DNA of 49,890 bases. Origin: ATM1 sp003577165 (GTDB lineage Bacteria > Armatimonadota > Fimbriimonadia > Fimbriimonadales > ATM1). The stretch is from the NCBI GenBank assembly GCA_030263715.1, contig SZPM01000019.1:1-49890 (forward strand), read 5' to 3'. A program made the position numbers and the translations under genes. The stretch's first letter is position 1; each line of letters begins with the position of its first letter. The notes beneath the pieces are model-generated. The model was not told the DNA's origin. It searched no databases and saw only the letters and a program-made list of their open reading frames with translations. Below, in pieces: positions 18,747 to 26,564 of this stretch.

Positions 18747-20890
18747 CGGACCAGCAGCGATCCCTGCCTCTCCCGACCGTCGCGCTCGTCGGAAATCCGA
18801 ATTCTGGGAAGACCACGCTATTTAATGCGCTCACCGGAACGCATCAGAAAGTCGCGAACTACCCCGGTGTGACGGTCGAGGAAGTCTCGGCCGAAGTCGA
18901 GATCGGCGAGACGACGCTGAAGTTCACCGACCTGCCGGGTCTCTACAGCCTCGATCCTGCGACAGAAGATGAGGCGGTCGCGGTGGGCGTTCTGCGCGGC
19001 GATTTCGGTTCGCGACCCGATCTTCTGGTTTGCGTCGTCGACGCGAACAACCTCGAACGAAACCTCTATCTGGTGGGAGAGCTGTTAGAACAGGGCGCGC
19101 CGCTCATCGTGGCGCTCACCATGACAGACGTGGCCGCGCGCGAGGGAGTGCAGGTCGATCCCCATGCCCTCGCTTCGGAGTTGGGAGTGGACGTGATTCC
19201 CGTGACGGCACACCGCAAGGGGGGGGCGCGGCCGATCCTCGAAGCGATCGAGCGATGGCTGGAGACAAGAGCCGATCACATGGTCGTCTCGACTTGCGAC
19301 ACGCAGGAGATGCAGCACTACACGGAGGCGATCTCCCAAGCGCTTGCAAGAATCGGCATCGATGCGCTTCGGAGTGAGATTCGTGCAGCGGTCCTCGATC
19401 CAGGCACGAGCCTGAGAGGCGCGGAGGAGTTTCCGGAGGTGGACGCTCTGCTCCAGCAGGCGCGCGAGGCTGCCGCGCGGGAGGAGTTCCACGAAACCGC
19501 AGCGGCGACGCGTTACGAGTGGGCGAACAGAATCGCGACGAACGTGACGCGGCGCGAAGCGAAGCGGACTCTTTCAATCACCGACCGAATCGATCGCATC
19601 CTAGTGCACCGAGTGGGGGGGCTGCTCGTCTTCCTCGCCGTCATGTATTTCGTGTTCCAATCGATCTACACGCTCGCCGCGCCATTGATGACCCTCATCG
19701 AGGACGGGTTTGCGTGGGTCGGATCGGCGGTCAGTGGATGGCTGGAGCCGTGGCCGCTCGCACAGTCGGCCATCGTAGACGGCCTCATCGCGGGTCTCGC
19801 CGCGATGTTCGTGTTCCTTCCTCAGATTCTCATTCTCTTCTTCTTCATCGCGTTTTTGGAAGGCACGGGATACCTTGCGAGGGCGGCGTTCCTCATGGAC
19901 CGATTGCTCGGGTGGTGCGGCCTGAACGGACGCGCGTTCATCCCCCTGTTGAGCAGTTTCGCGTGCGCGGTGCCGGGCATCATGGCCGCGCGAGTCATGC
20001 CCGACGCGCGGAGTCGGCTAGCAACCATCCTCGTCGCGCCTCTCATGAGTTGCAGCGCGCGCCTTCCCGTCTACGTGCTGCTCATCGGAGCGTTCATCGA
20101 GCCGCAGTTCGGTCCGACCGTCGCCGGCATCACGCTGTTTGGGATGCACCTTCTCGGGTTGGTCGTCGCGATTCCGGTCGTCCTAGTGCTCAACCGCGCC
20201 ATCTTCAAGGCGCACCGCCTTCCTTTCTTGCTCGAACTTCCCGCCTATCAGTGGCCGAAGTGGCGGGATGTTCTTCTCACCATGTACATGAGGGGCAAGG
20301 TCTTCGTTAGCGTCGCAGGGCGCATCATCGTCACCATGTCGATCCTCGTTTGGGCGCTGCTTTACTTCCCCAGATCCGATGAAGATTTCGCGCGGTTTCG
20401 CTCGGAGTACGAACAGCTGCCTGCGCGCACTCAGGCCCTGATCTCAGAAGACGCCTATCTGGAGCAGAGGCAAGCCGAGAACTCTTTGCTCGGACGGTTC
20501 GGCAAAGCCATCGAGCCGATTTTCATCCCTGCCGGCTTCGATTGGCGAATCACGATGGGCATCCTTGCGGCCTTTCCGGCGCGCGAAGTCATTGTGCCGA
20601 CGCTCGGCATCATCTTCAATCTGGGCTCGGATGTCGACGAGGGTTCGCGCGACCTTCGCTCATCGCTTCAGGCGGCCACTTGGCCCGACGGCAGTCGGTT
20701 GATCACGCCGTGGACCGCAGTCGGTCTGATGGTGTTCTTCGCCCTCTGCTGTCAATGTATGGCGACGCTCGCGACGGTGCGTCGAGAGACGAACGGTTGG
20801 AAGTGGCCTGTGTTCATGTTCACTTACATGTCGGTTCTGGCCTATCTCGGCGCGGTGGCCGTGCACCAACTGGAACTCGCTTTCTCCTAA
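18695..20890 (+). CDS. feoB: Ferrous iron transporter B (GTPase-coupled permease)
   Basis: The 731-residue inner-membrane protein imports Fe2+. The N-terminal G domain has G1 GNPNSGKTT (33-41), G2 ANYPGVTVE and G3 DLPG (79-82). At the G4 site ALTMTDVA has Thr142 where FeoB normally has Asn (NxxD). The membrane part has Gate motifs GTGYLARAAFLMDRLL, SCSARLPVYVLLIGAF and AFPAREVIVPTLGIIF, with about eight to ten helices. The start must lie inside feoA: GTG at 18695 is the only start codon I find in this frame before the G domain. A strong hairpin ends the operon at 20917-20948. Confidence 0.95.
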   Translation: MPSQARERRRKNRDSSLTDQQRSLPLPTVALVGNPNSGKTTLFNALTGTHQKVANYPGVTVEEVSAEVEIGETTLKFTDLPGLYSLDPATEDEAVAVGVLRGDFGSRPDLLVCVVDANNLERNLYLVGELLEQGAPLIVALTMTDVAAREGVQVDPHALASELGVDVIPVTAHRKGGARPILEAIERWLETRADHMVVSTCDTQEMQHYTEAISQALARIGIDALRSEIRAAVLDPGTSLRGAEEFPEVDALLQQAREAAAREEFHETAAATRYEWANRIATNVTRREAKRTLSITDRIDRILVHRVGGLLVFLAVMYFVFQSIYTLAAPLMTLIEDGFAWVGSAVSGWLEPWPLAQSAIVDGLIAGLAAMFVFLPQILILFFFIAFLEGTGYLARAAFLMDRLLGWCGLNGRAFIPLLSSFACAVPGIMAARVMPDARSRLATILVAPLMSCSARLPVYVLLIGAFIEPQFGPTVAGITLFGMHLLGLVVAIPVVLVLNRAIFKAHRLPFLLELPAYQWPKWRDVLLTMYMRGKVFVSVAGRIIVTMSILVWALLYFPRSDEDFARFRSEYEQLPARTQALISEDAYLEQRQAENSLLGRFGKAIEPIFIPAGFDWRITMGILAAFPAREVIVPTLGIIFNLGSDVDEGSRDLRSSLQAATWPDGSRLITPWTAVGLMVFFALCCQCMATLATVRRETNGWKWPVFMFTYMSVLAYLGAVAVHQLELAFS

Positions 20891-20916
20891 GTAATCGGCC
20901 GCCAACACAAAATGAG

Positions 20917-20948
20917 CGGCATGCCGGCCACTCTCGACCGGCATGCCG
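20917..20948. terminator. Bidirectional terminator between feoB and the DUF1326 gene
   Basis: A perfect 11-bp stem, cggcatgccgg (20917-20927) with ccggcatgccg (20938-20948), and a 10-nt loop sit between two convergent genes. The plus side is followed by atttgttg and the minus side by ctcattttgtg. Confidence 0.8.
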
Positions 20949-20969
20949 ATTTGTTGCGATGCTGTGCGC

Positions 20970-21605
20970 CTATTCGGCCGCCGACAGCGAGCCGCTCACT
21001 TTAATCGTCGGATTGTAGTAAGCGTTGCTGCCCTTGATCTCGAATTGGTGACCACCGTCGTTGAAGGTGCAAGTTTCGACGGTCGCCTGCCAGACTTCAG
21101 GATGCAGCACGGAGTTGATGTTGCTGATCTTGATGGGGTTCTTCTTGTCCATGCCGAGGAAGGGCTTGGCGGTCAGCGTGCAGATAGCCCCCCCGTTGAT
21201 TTTCATCGACAGGTTCCCGTTTGCCGCGGACACCTGAATCGAAGTGGCCTTGACCGCTTCCATCTTTCCCCATGCCGCGAACGCAGTCCTCGCGAGCGAT
21301 GCTACGGCGGCGCGCTTCGCCTCAGTCGGCGCATCCACGTAGCAGATCACCCAGGAGCCTGGCGCAACGGCGTACGCCATCCGAGTTCCGGAGATGTCCT
21401 GACCTTCGAACGTACCGCGCCGGAAGTAGAAGCCGCCGACGCCTTCGCAGCCCATCGCTACGCCGGTGAGTTCACACGGGCAAGGCGCCGAACAACTGCA
21501 TCCTTCGACGTAGTACCCCTCGTACTGAAGTTGGCCCTTGAGGGCCGGGACGGTGGCCGTTACCGTCGTGACTTGGACGGCCGCTGTGATTAACCCTAAC
21601 ATCAT
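20970..21605 (-). CDS. DUF1326 family protein
   Basis: The 211-residue protein has the family hallmark near the N-terminus: EGYYVEGCSCSAPCPC, with Cys36, 38, 42 and 44 in a CxCx3CxC pattern that suggests metal or redox use. The first 20 residues are hydrophobic and may be a signal peptide. The remainder is beta-rich. An AGGAGG site six bases before the first ATG (21605) fixes the start. It is divergent from an HxlR regulator, which often controls its neighbour. The biochemical function of DUF1326 is not known to me. Its position next to feoAB is suggestive of metal handling, but this is only inference. Confidence 0.85.
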   Translation of the reverse strand: MMLGLITAAVQVTTVTATVPALKGQLQYEGYYVEGCSCSAPCPCELTGVAMGCEGVGGFYFRRGTFEGQDISGTRMAYAVAPGSWVICYVDAPTEAKRAAVASLARTAFAAWGKMEAVKATSIQVSAANGNLSMKINGGAICTLTAKPFLGMDKKNPIKISNINSVLHPEVWQATVETCTFNDGGHQFEIKGSNAYYNPTIKVSGSLSAAE

Positions 21606-21714
21606 TCTGTGCCTCCTTTTTAGCCAGAATGGGCGTACTCGCGCCCACGCACCAGGGTGCCAGGGTCAATCACCTCAAGTCAAGTACGGTTCGAAAAGTC
21701 AGTAGCGGACTTCT

Positions 21715-21742
21715 GTGTCAGGTTCGGTAGTTAGGCTACAAT
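21715..21742 (+). promoter_or_regulatory. Candidate promoter of the HxlR gene, with a possible operator upstream
   Basis: GTGTCA (21715-21720) and TACAAT (21737-21742) are spaced 16 bp. The expected start of transcription (about 21749) coincides with the GTG start codon at 21750, so the mRNA may be leaderless. An inverted repeat AAGTC-N7-GACTT (21696-21712) just before the -35 element could be a regulator site. Confidence 0.45.
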
Positions 21743-21749
21743 TCGCCTA

Positions 21750-22088
21750 GTGGAGTCGGGGACGCTCTCAAAACAGGAAGCCTATGAACGGATCGCTCAG
21801 ATCATGGGCTGCAAGTGGTCCGTGCGGATTCTGGACGCACTGGCCAACGGCTCAGCCCGGCCGAGCGAACTGCTCCGGGAGTGCGGCGGACTCGCCGAGC
21901 GCGTATTGCATCGCTGCCTGAATCGGCTTCAGCGTGACGGGCTCATTTCCAAGCGCTGCTACGCCGAGATCCCTCCCCACACCGAGTACGAACTCACCCC
22001 GATGGGGAAAGAGGTGCTCCGTCTGCTCGAATCTGCCTGGTCGCTTGCCGACAGATGGGAAGGCAGTCAGAGAGCGATCGGCAAGTAG
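21750..22088 (+). CDS. HxlR-family winged helix transcriptional regulator
   Basis: The 112-residue DNA-binding protein fits HxlR in length and motifs. CKWSVRILDALANGSARPSE is the first helical part, and LRECGGLAERVLHRCLNRLQ with RDGLISKRCYAEIPPHTEYE forms the recognition helix and wing. LTPMGKEVLRLLESAWSLAD is the C-terminal helix for dimerisation. The Cys residues at 21, 45, 55 and 70 might allow redox sensing, as in some HxlR members. The start is GTG. It is divergent from the DUF1326 gene, its likely target, over a 144-bp gap. Confidence 0.9.
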   Translation: MESGTLSKQEAYERIAQIMGCKWSVRILDALANGSARPSELLRECGGLAERVLHRCLNRLQRDGLISKRCYAEIPPHTEYELTPMGKEVLRLLESAWSLADRWEGSQRAIGK

Positions 22089-22101
22089 GGGTCGAGTTTC
22101 T

Positions 22102-22569
22102 TCAGCGTCCGGGCAGTTCCGCGACCACCTTGCCCTTCGGTGTTTTCGTGATGCTAACTCCTTCTTCGCGAAGTAGGCGAGCCTGATTCTTAGTGCCGCC
22201 GGGCGCCTTCTCACGCATCGAACCATCGTCGTTCACCAGGCGCCACCACGGAGTCACGTTCGATGCGCCTTCGCTCCTTGCCACTTCGGCGGCTTCTGCG
22301 CAGATGCGCCAAAAGATGCCCGCCGTGAGAGGACACGTGTGATCTGCGCCATGTCTTTCGGCGAGCCGCTCGCGGATTGTGCGCATCGTGACCACATGAC
22401 CTTTGCGCACCTTGCGCAACTCCGCCGCCATCGCTTGTGGAGTCGAGATCACCATCGTGCCGGATCCGTATTGTTTCCGCCACTTCTCCGGCACAGGAAC
22501 GATGCGCGGTTCCAGCGGCTTGAGCATCTTCTCCTTCCACTTCGTTCGCGTAGCGAAAGATTGTTTCAT
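22102..22569 (-). CDS. Alkyltransferase-like (MGMT DNA-binding domain) protein
   Basis: The 155-residue protein resembles the DNA-binding domain of O6-alkylguanine-DNA alkyltransferases: KGHVVTMRTIRERLAERHGA, then TAGIFWRICAEAAEVA, then TPWWRLVNDDGSM. In true enzymes the last motif is PCHRV with the acceptor Cys. Here it is PWWRL, close to PWHRV of alkyltransferase-like (ATL) proteins, so transfer activity is not expected. ATLs flag alkylated bases for nucleotide excision repair. The ATG at 22569 follows GGAAGAGAG; longer starts exist upstream. A 14-bp palindrome lies 12 bp before the start. Confidence 0.78.
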   Translation of the reverse strand: MKQSFATRTKWKEKMLKPLEPRIVPVPEKWRKQYGSGTMVISTPQAMAAELRKVRKGHVVTMRTIRERLAERHGADHTCPLTAGIFWRICAEAAEVARSEGASNVTPWWRLVNDDGSMREKAPGGTKNQARLLREEGVSITKTPKGKVVAELPGR

Positions 22570-22581
22570 CTCTCTTCCATT

Positions 22582-22595
22582 ATGACGGCCGTCAT
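22582..22595. promoter_or_regulatory. Perfect 14-bp palindrome, possible operator
   Basis: atgacggccgtcat lies in the 100-bp gap between the divergent alkyltransferase-like gene and the small acidic protein gene. Its place and symmetry suit a repressor site for a dimeric regulator. No other evidence is available. Confidence 0.35.
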
Positions 22596-22669
22596 CGCCG
22601 CACAATGGGCTTGGAATCGCAAAATACAGAGTCGGGTCGAAGACCTGATAGCGGCAATGGAGCAGCGTG

Positions 22670-23011
22670 ATGCGAGTTACTTTTCAACGACTCGGTGAAC
22701 CCAGCGAACCGGGTTGGTATGACATCGCGGGAATCGGCATGGTTCAAGTGAACCAAGAGGACATTGACGAAGCGGGCGAACTCGACGGGCGCGCAGCATG
22801 GAACCTCGTGGATGTCGCGGAATGGGAGCACGGCGATCCGGACTTCGGACCCGCGCCCGCGTTTCAACTCGGTGGAATCATTCCATTGACGACGCCTGAG
22901 ATGGAGGAGGACGAAGAAGTTCTCACCGGTGACGAGGACTTGATCGAGGACGAAGACGCGACCGAACTTCCCCTCGAAATCGAGGCGATCCGCTTCCGAC
23001 CACAAGACTGA
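22670..23011 (+). CDS. Small acidic protein of unknown function
   Basis: The 113-residue protein is strongly acidic in its last third (MEEDEEVLTGDEDLIEDEDA), with a preceding WYDIAGIGMVQVNQEDI part that looks folded. There is no signal peptide or membrane segment. ATG at 22670 and GTG at 22667 are both possible starts. The family is not recognised. It is divergent from the alkyltransferase-like gene and convergent with the HDOD gene. Confidence 0.6.
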   Translation: MRVTFQRLGEPSEPGWYDIAGIGMVQVNQEDIDEAGELDGRAAWNLVDVAEWEHGDPDFGPAPAFQLGGIIPLTTPEMEEDEEVLTGDEDLIEDEDATELPLEIEAIRFRPQD

Positions 23012-23122
23012 TCGTCAATCGAATCGGTCTGCGATCCGCAATCCACAGCTGCTCAGAGGGGGGCGGTCGAGGCTTCCCGACCCCGGCCCCATCCATCCGA
23101 TCTGCGGAGGAGACGTGTCAGG

Positions 23123-24025
23123 CTATGCGGCCTTGGTTTCGGGACGCGAAGGGACGTTCCATGAGTCCATCGCGCGCTCGATGTGCGTTTCAAGCAGTTG
23201 AAGCAGCGCCGTCTGCTCTTCGTCCGACATTGAGAACTCGAGGCTGAGCAGACCGCCTGGGCGCTTCTCCACCGGCCATGTTTCCATGCCATATCCGCCC
23301 TCTTCCGCGAGTTTGTGCGCGAATGCGATCGAGCATGCGGCCAAGTAGTGCGAACTCCCCGGATCGACACGATCGAAAGGCGTTAGCGCTTCGCAGTAAT
23401 CGTGTGGGAGTTTCCACGACGAGATCGCGCTCGTCGCGAGTTGCTGGGGCATGGCCCCGTACGCCTTCTCGAACGCCGTCGAAAGGCTTTCGCGATTTCG
23501 CGACGCGATGCGCGCAAGACGCGTGAAACTGGACGGAGCGAAGAGCGGCATCAAGCCGAGACCGAGGCAGCTGATTTCAGACGCCGAGATCAACTCTCCC
23601 GAGGGCCATGCGGAGTTCGCAGCATCCGGGTGTCTCCGGTAGACGAACGCGGCAAGAATGCCGACTGCCAGCACCCACCTGCCGTACCGCTCAAGGTTGA
23701 ATCCGAGGTCCGGATCAATTTCCGAGAGCGTCGAGCGCAAATGGAGCGCGACCGTCAAGTTTCGCACTGCGCGAACGCCCATCTTCACGATCGCCGATCG
23801 AATCAGGTTCGACGATGAGGAAGAGACTTCTGGCAGTTGGTGCCCAATGACCTTGAGAAACTCAGCAGCAAGACCCGGGTCTCGCATGATCAGAAGTTCC
23901 AACTCGCGCGCAGCCGGTTCCCCGTTGTCGATGAGATCGATGATTTGGCGCGCTGCGCGAGACGATGCCAGTTTCAGCACGCCACGCTGGTAGAGCAACT
24001 CTAGTCTTTCGAATTCCGTCTCCAT
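23123..24025 (-). CDS. HDOD domain protein
   Basis: The 300-residue protein fits the HDOD (HD-related output) family used in signalling. Residues about 20-220 show the expected pattern: LLIMRDPGLAAEFLKVIG, SNLIRSAIVKMGVRAVRNLT for the helix pair, and the long helical bundle with LGLGLMPLFA and SRNRESLSTAFEKAYGAMP. True HD metal residues are absent, as usual. HDOD proteins are generally signalling adaptors and not phosphohydrolases. The C-terminal 60 residues are charged and unassigned. The ATG is at 24025. It stands alone between convergent and divergent neighbours. Confidence 0.7.
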   Translation of the reverse strand: METEFERLELLYQRGVLKLASSRAARQIIDLIDNGEPAARELELLIMRDPGLAAEFLKVIGHQLPEVSSSSSNLIRSAIVKMGVRAVRNLTVALHLRSTLSEIDPDLGFNLERYGRWVLAVGILAAFVYRRHPDAANSAWPSGELISASEISCLGLGLMPLFAPSSFTRLARIASRNRESLSTAFEKAYGAMPQQLATSAISSWKLPHDYCEALTPFDRVDPGSSHYLAACSIAFAHKLAEEGGYGMETWPVEKRPGGLLSLEFSMSDEEQTALLQLLETHIERAMDSWNVPSRPETKAA

Positions 24026-24184
24026 TTAGACCCTCCCGCCTTGCGGTCGGCTCGTCCTGGAGCCGCGAACTCACTGCCTCAGTCGCGTAAGTTCTACACC
24101 CTCGATTATCGGGCGCCATTCGCCAAATTTCTGCGCTCGTGAGCGAAACTGGCAGGAATAACGGCCCGACACCACACTTCCCTA

Positions 24185-24220
24185 CAAAAAACGGAGGCCG
24201 GCCCGTAATTGAGCCGGCCT
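24185..24220 (-). terminator. Terminator of the nucleotidyltransferase-like gene
   Basis: An 8-bp stem, aggccggc (24195-24202) with gccggcct (24213-24220), and a 10-nt loop are followed on the minus strand by CCGTTTTTTG. This is a standard intrinsic terminator 22 bp after the stop codon at 24243. Confidence 0.85.
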
Positions 24221-24242
24221 GTGACTAACCCATGACTGGACA

Positions 24243-25127
24243 CTAAAGTCCGGAGAAAATCGCTCCCTGCGCGGCGCGCGCGAACTCGTTCACGCGCTGC
24301 CAGCGCCACGGTTTGTCAGATCGAAACAGGTGCCCCATCCCGTGCACCTCGACCCAGTCCTCACACAGTTCGTAGCGCCGCGTCGCCTCGACAATGGCCT
24401 CAAGAACTGTGTTCAGGCACGCGATGTCGGTGCGGCCCTCGTACGCTCGGGACGGCACGTTGTAGCAAAGACACTCGATGAGATAGCCGGTGATGTTCTC
24501 CATGCGCACGCCGGCGGCCTCCATTCGATTCCGGAGGCTCTTGAGCGCGCAGACCGCGCGCCGAAATTCGCCGCCCGTCGAAATGTCCTTCCGCAGGCCG
24601 TTGGCGTACTGCTGATCCGGCCAGTTGACGATCTGCGACTCCGTCGCCTTCGTCCAAAGGACGACTCCGTCCTGCGGCGCGCCCGATTCGGAGATCCGGC
24701 GATACGTGAAGAACGGCGCGACGCGGATCGGCCCTCCCAGAACGCACGGCGAGAGTTCGAAGCACTTGTCCCCTGAGCGAACCTCCGTCTCAGGAAACCG
24801 AGCGCGCAGCGCGAGGCCGACCTCGGCCCGGTACTTGGCGAAACTCCCGTGGGTGGTGCTGCTGCCGCCCCCGCGCACGACGTACCCGGCGGGCACGTCA
24901 CGGATTTGCGAATCCGTGCAGATGACGGCGATGTCAACGGCAGAGCCCTCGACGTTCGTCAGGTTGCGGTGCGATCCACTTACGGCGACTTCGATCGCTC
25001 GCCCGTGGAAGTACACGCTCTCCCGAATCGCCCGCGAAACGGCATGCGCCGCCTCATCGGAGTGCGATGTCGAATTGCCATTGGCCTGCCAGCCTAAGTT
25101 CCCGATCTCTTGTGGCCAGTCACTCAC
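24243..25127 (-). CDS. CD-NTase-like nucleotidyltransferase, probably catalytically degenerate
   Basis: The 294-residue protein matches the general layout of cGAS/DncV-like nucleotidyltransferases. It has the GS loop GSHRNLTNVEG (51-61), then SAVDIAVI (62-69) and KCFELSPCVLGGPIRVAPFF (121-140). The C-terminal helical part has SQIVNWPDQQYANG, ALKSLRNRM and ITGYLIECLCYNVPSRAYEG. In active relatives the first motif reads SDVDVV and the second ends with an Asp-Val-Val strand. Here the first Asp is Ala63, and the third-Asp position is Arg135 in PIRVAP. Only Asp65 is left. A structural or regulatory role is inferred. The start is GTG (25127). No CBASS effector is adjacent. Confidence 0.65.
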   Translation of the reverse strand: MSDWPQEIGNLGWQANGNSTSHSDEAAHAVSRAIRESVYFHGRAIEVAVSGSHRNLTNVEGSAVDIAVICTDSQIRDVPAGYVVRGGGSSTTHGSFAKYRAEVGLALRARFPETEVRSGDKCFELSPCVLGGPIRVAPFFTYRRISESGAPQDGVVLWTKATESQIVNWPDQQYANGLRKDISTGGEFRRAVCALKSLRNRMEAAGVRMENITGYLIECLCYNVPSRAYEGRTDIACLNTVLEAIVEATRRYELCEDWVEVHGMGHLFRSDKPWRWQRVNEFARAAQGAIFSGL

Positions 25128-25241
25128 AGCAGGGCTTCCACCCGCTCCTATAAGTCCTCGGCATCCTGACCGATTCTCTGCTCCGATTCTCGGCGCGAAT
25201 CCCGCCCGCTCCTCAGGCCTGTTTCAGGGCATTTCATTATC

Positions 25242-25754
25242 GTGGCTAAAAAAGTCCGACTCAGACGGTCGAACCGACTCCTCGGCTCGGGTAGCCTGGA
25301 AGCCGAAGTCAGCCCCGCGATGGGCCGAGGCGCGCCGGCCTGCCGATCGCCACTCGGAACCGACCCACACTGGGCTGGGCTCATAGGCGAAGGATGGACC
25401 GTTAGGATGACCGCGCTTGGCTTCGTGAGCATTTACTGGACCGATCCCGCGACGGGCGAGATCGAGGCCGCTGAATCCCTCGAGTGCGTGGTCCGCCTCG
25501 ATGCCGAGGGGCCACAAGGCTTCTACATCGAGCGCTCTCACGCGGAGGCTCGCGGCGCGGCCGAGGCCATGAGCCGCTGGCTCGACCGAAAGGTGCTCTG
25601 GAAGTTCTCGCGCAGCCAGATCCACTACCCCGATCGCACTTGCCACGGCGAGGCGGTTCTGCGCTCAGATGCTGCCCAGTTCTCCCTGTCCGAGGTGGTC
25701 GAACTCTCGGACTCCTGCGGAGGCAGGCTCTATCTCGCGGACGAGGCGCAGTAA
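25242..25754 (+). CDS. Hypothetical protein
   Basis: The product is up to 170 residues from GTG at 25242. Internal ATGs at 25320 and 25407 are alternatives, and the part from MTALGFVSIYWTDPATGEIE onward looks best folded. It has a WLDRKVLWKFSRSQIHYPDR stretch and ends acidic. No signal peptide or known motif was found. It is divergent from the nucleotidyltransferase-like gene (gap 114 bp) and converges on the WecG gene. The coding call rests on a long open frame and sensible composition. Confidence 0.5.
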   Translation: MAKKVRLRRSNRLLGSGSLEAEVSPAMGRGAPACRSPLGTDPHWAGLIGEGWTVRMTALGFVSIYWTDPATGEIEAAESLECVVRLDAEGPQGFYIERSHAEARGAAEAMSRWLDRKVLWKFSRSQIHYPDRTCHGEAVLRSDAAQFSLSEVVELSDSCGGRLYLADEAQ

Positions 25755-25811
25755 CCCGGCAGTTTCGGCGGTGGAAGTGGCCCATGAACGGACCGCTCGT
25801 TCGAATCTCCG

Positions 25812-26564
25812 TTACCGCTTGGTTCGAGAAACTAACCACACAAACTTCGGCAAAGTCATGACCTTGCGCCATTTGCGCGGGTTGAGGATGAGGCGCCAGA
25901 GCCATTCGAGTTTCATCTTGCGGATGAGCATCGGCGCGCGTTTGACCGTGCCGCTCAGCACGTCGAACGAGCCCCCCACCCCCATCGAAACCTTTGCCGC
26001 CATCTCATAGAGGTTGCGCGCGATGAACTTCTCCTGTTTCGGGATGCCCATCGCGACGAACAGCACGTCCACCTTCACGTCGCGAATCTCCTGCGCGACC
26101 TTCGCTTCGTCCGCGGGGGGGAAGAATCCGTCCCTCGCGCCGACGATCGTGCATCCGGGGTACTTCTCCCTCATCTTGTCGGCAGCGGCCTGCGCGATGC
26201 CCGGCGCCGCGCCGAGAAAGTAGAGCCGATAGCCCTTCTCCGCGCTCTTTTTGCAGAGCGCCTCGACGAGGTCCACGCCGCTGACGCGCTCGGGGAGGGG
26301 GCTTCCGACGCGCTTGCACGCCCACAGCACGCCGACGCTGTCGGGGGTCACGAGGTCCGCGTTCAGCATGATGTCGCGCCACTGCGTGTCCGACTGCGCC
26401 TCGACGATTCCGCTTGAATCGGCCGTGACGACGATTCGAGGCCGACCGTCTTCGATGAACTCCTCGATGCGGCGCAGCGCGCTCTCCATGTCCACCGGGT
26501 CGATGCCGATGCCAAGAACCTCGACGCGCGGAAGTCTGTTCACTCTGCTCTCGACGGCGATCAC
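25812..26564 (-). CDS. WecG/TagA/CpsF family glycosyltransferase
   Basis: The 250-residue enzyme transfers a sugar (often N-acetylmannosamine or its acid) to a lipid-linked acceptor on the inner face of the membrane, for surface polymers. Typical motifs are TPDSVGVLWACKRVGSPLPE, RVSGVDLVEALC, YRLYFLGAAPGIAQAAADKM, VDVLFVAMGIPKQEKFI and MGVGGSFDVLSGTVKRAP. The basic C-terminal tail (EWLWRLILNPRKWRKV) fits membrane contact. The GTG start at 26564 directly follows the stop of lon, giving a lon-wecG order with probable coupling. No other surface polysaccharide genes are near. Confidence 0.92.
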   Translation of the reverse strand: MIAVESRVNRLPRVEVLGIGIDPVDMESALRRIEEFIEDGRPRIVVTADSSGIVEAQSDTQWRDIMLNADLVTPDSVGVLWACKRVGSPLPERVSGVDLVEALCKKSAEKGYRLYFLGAAPGIAQAAADKMREKYPGCTIVGARDGFFPPADEAKVAQEIRDVKVDVLFVAMGIPKQEKFIARNLYEMAAKVSMGVGGSFDVLSGTVKRAPMLIRKMKLEWLWRLILNPRKWRKVMTLPKFVWLVSRTKR

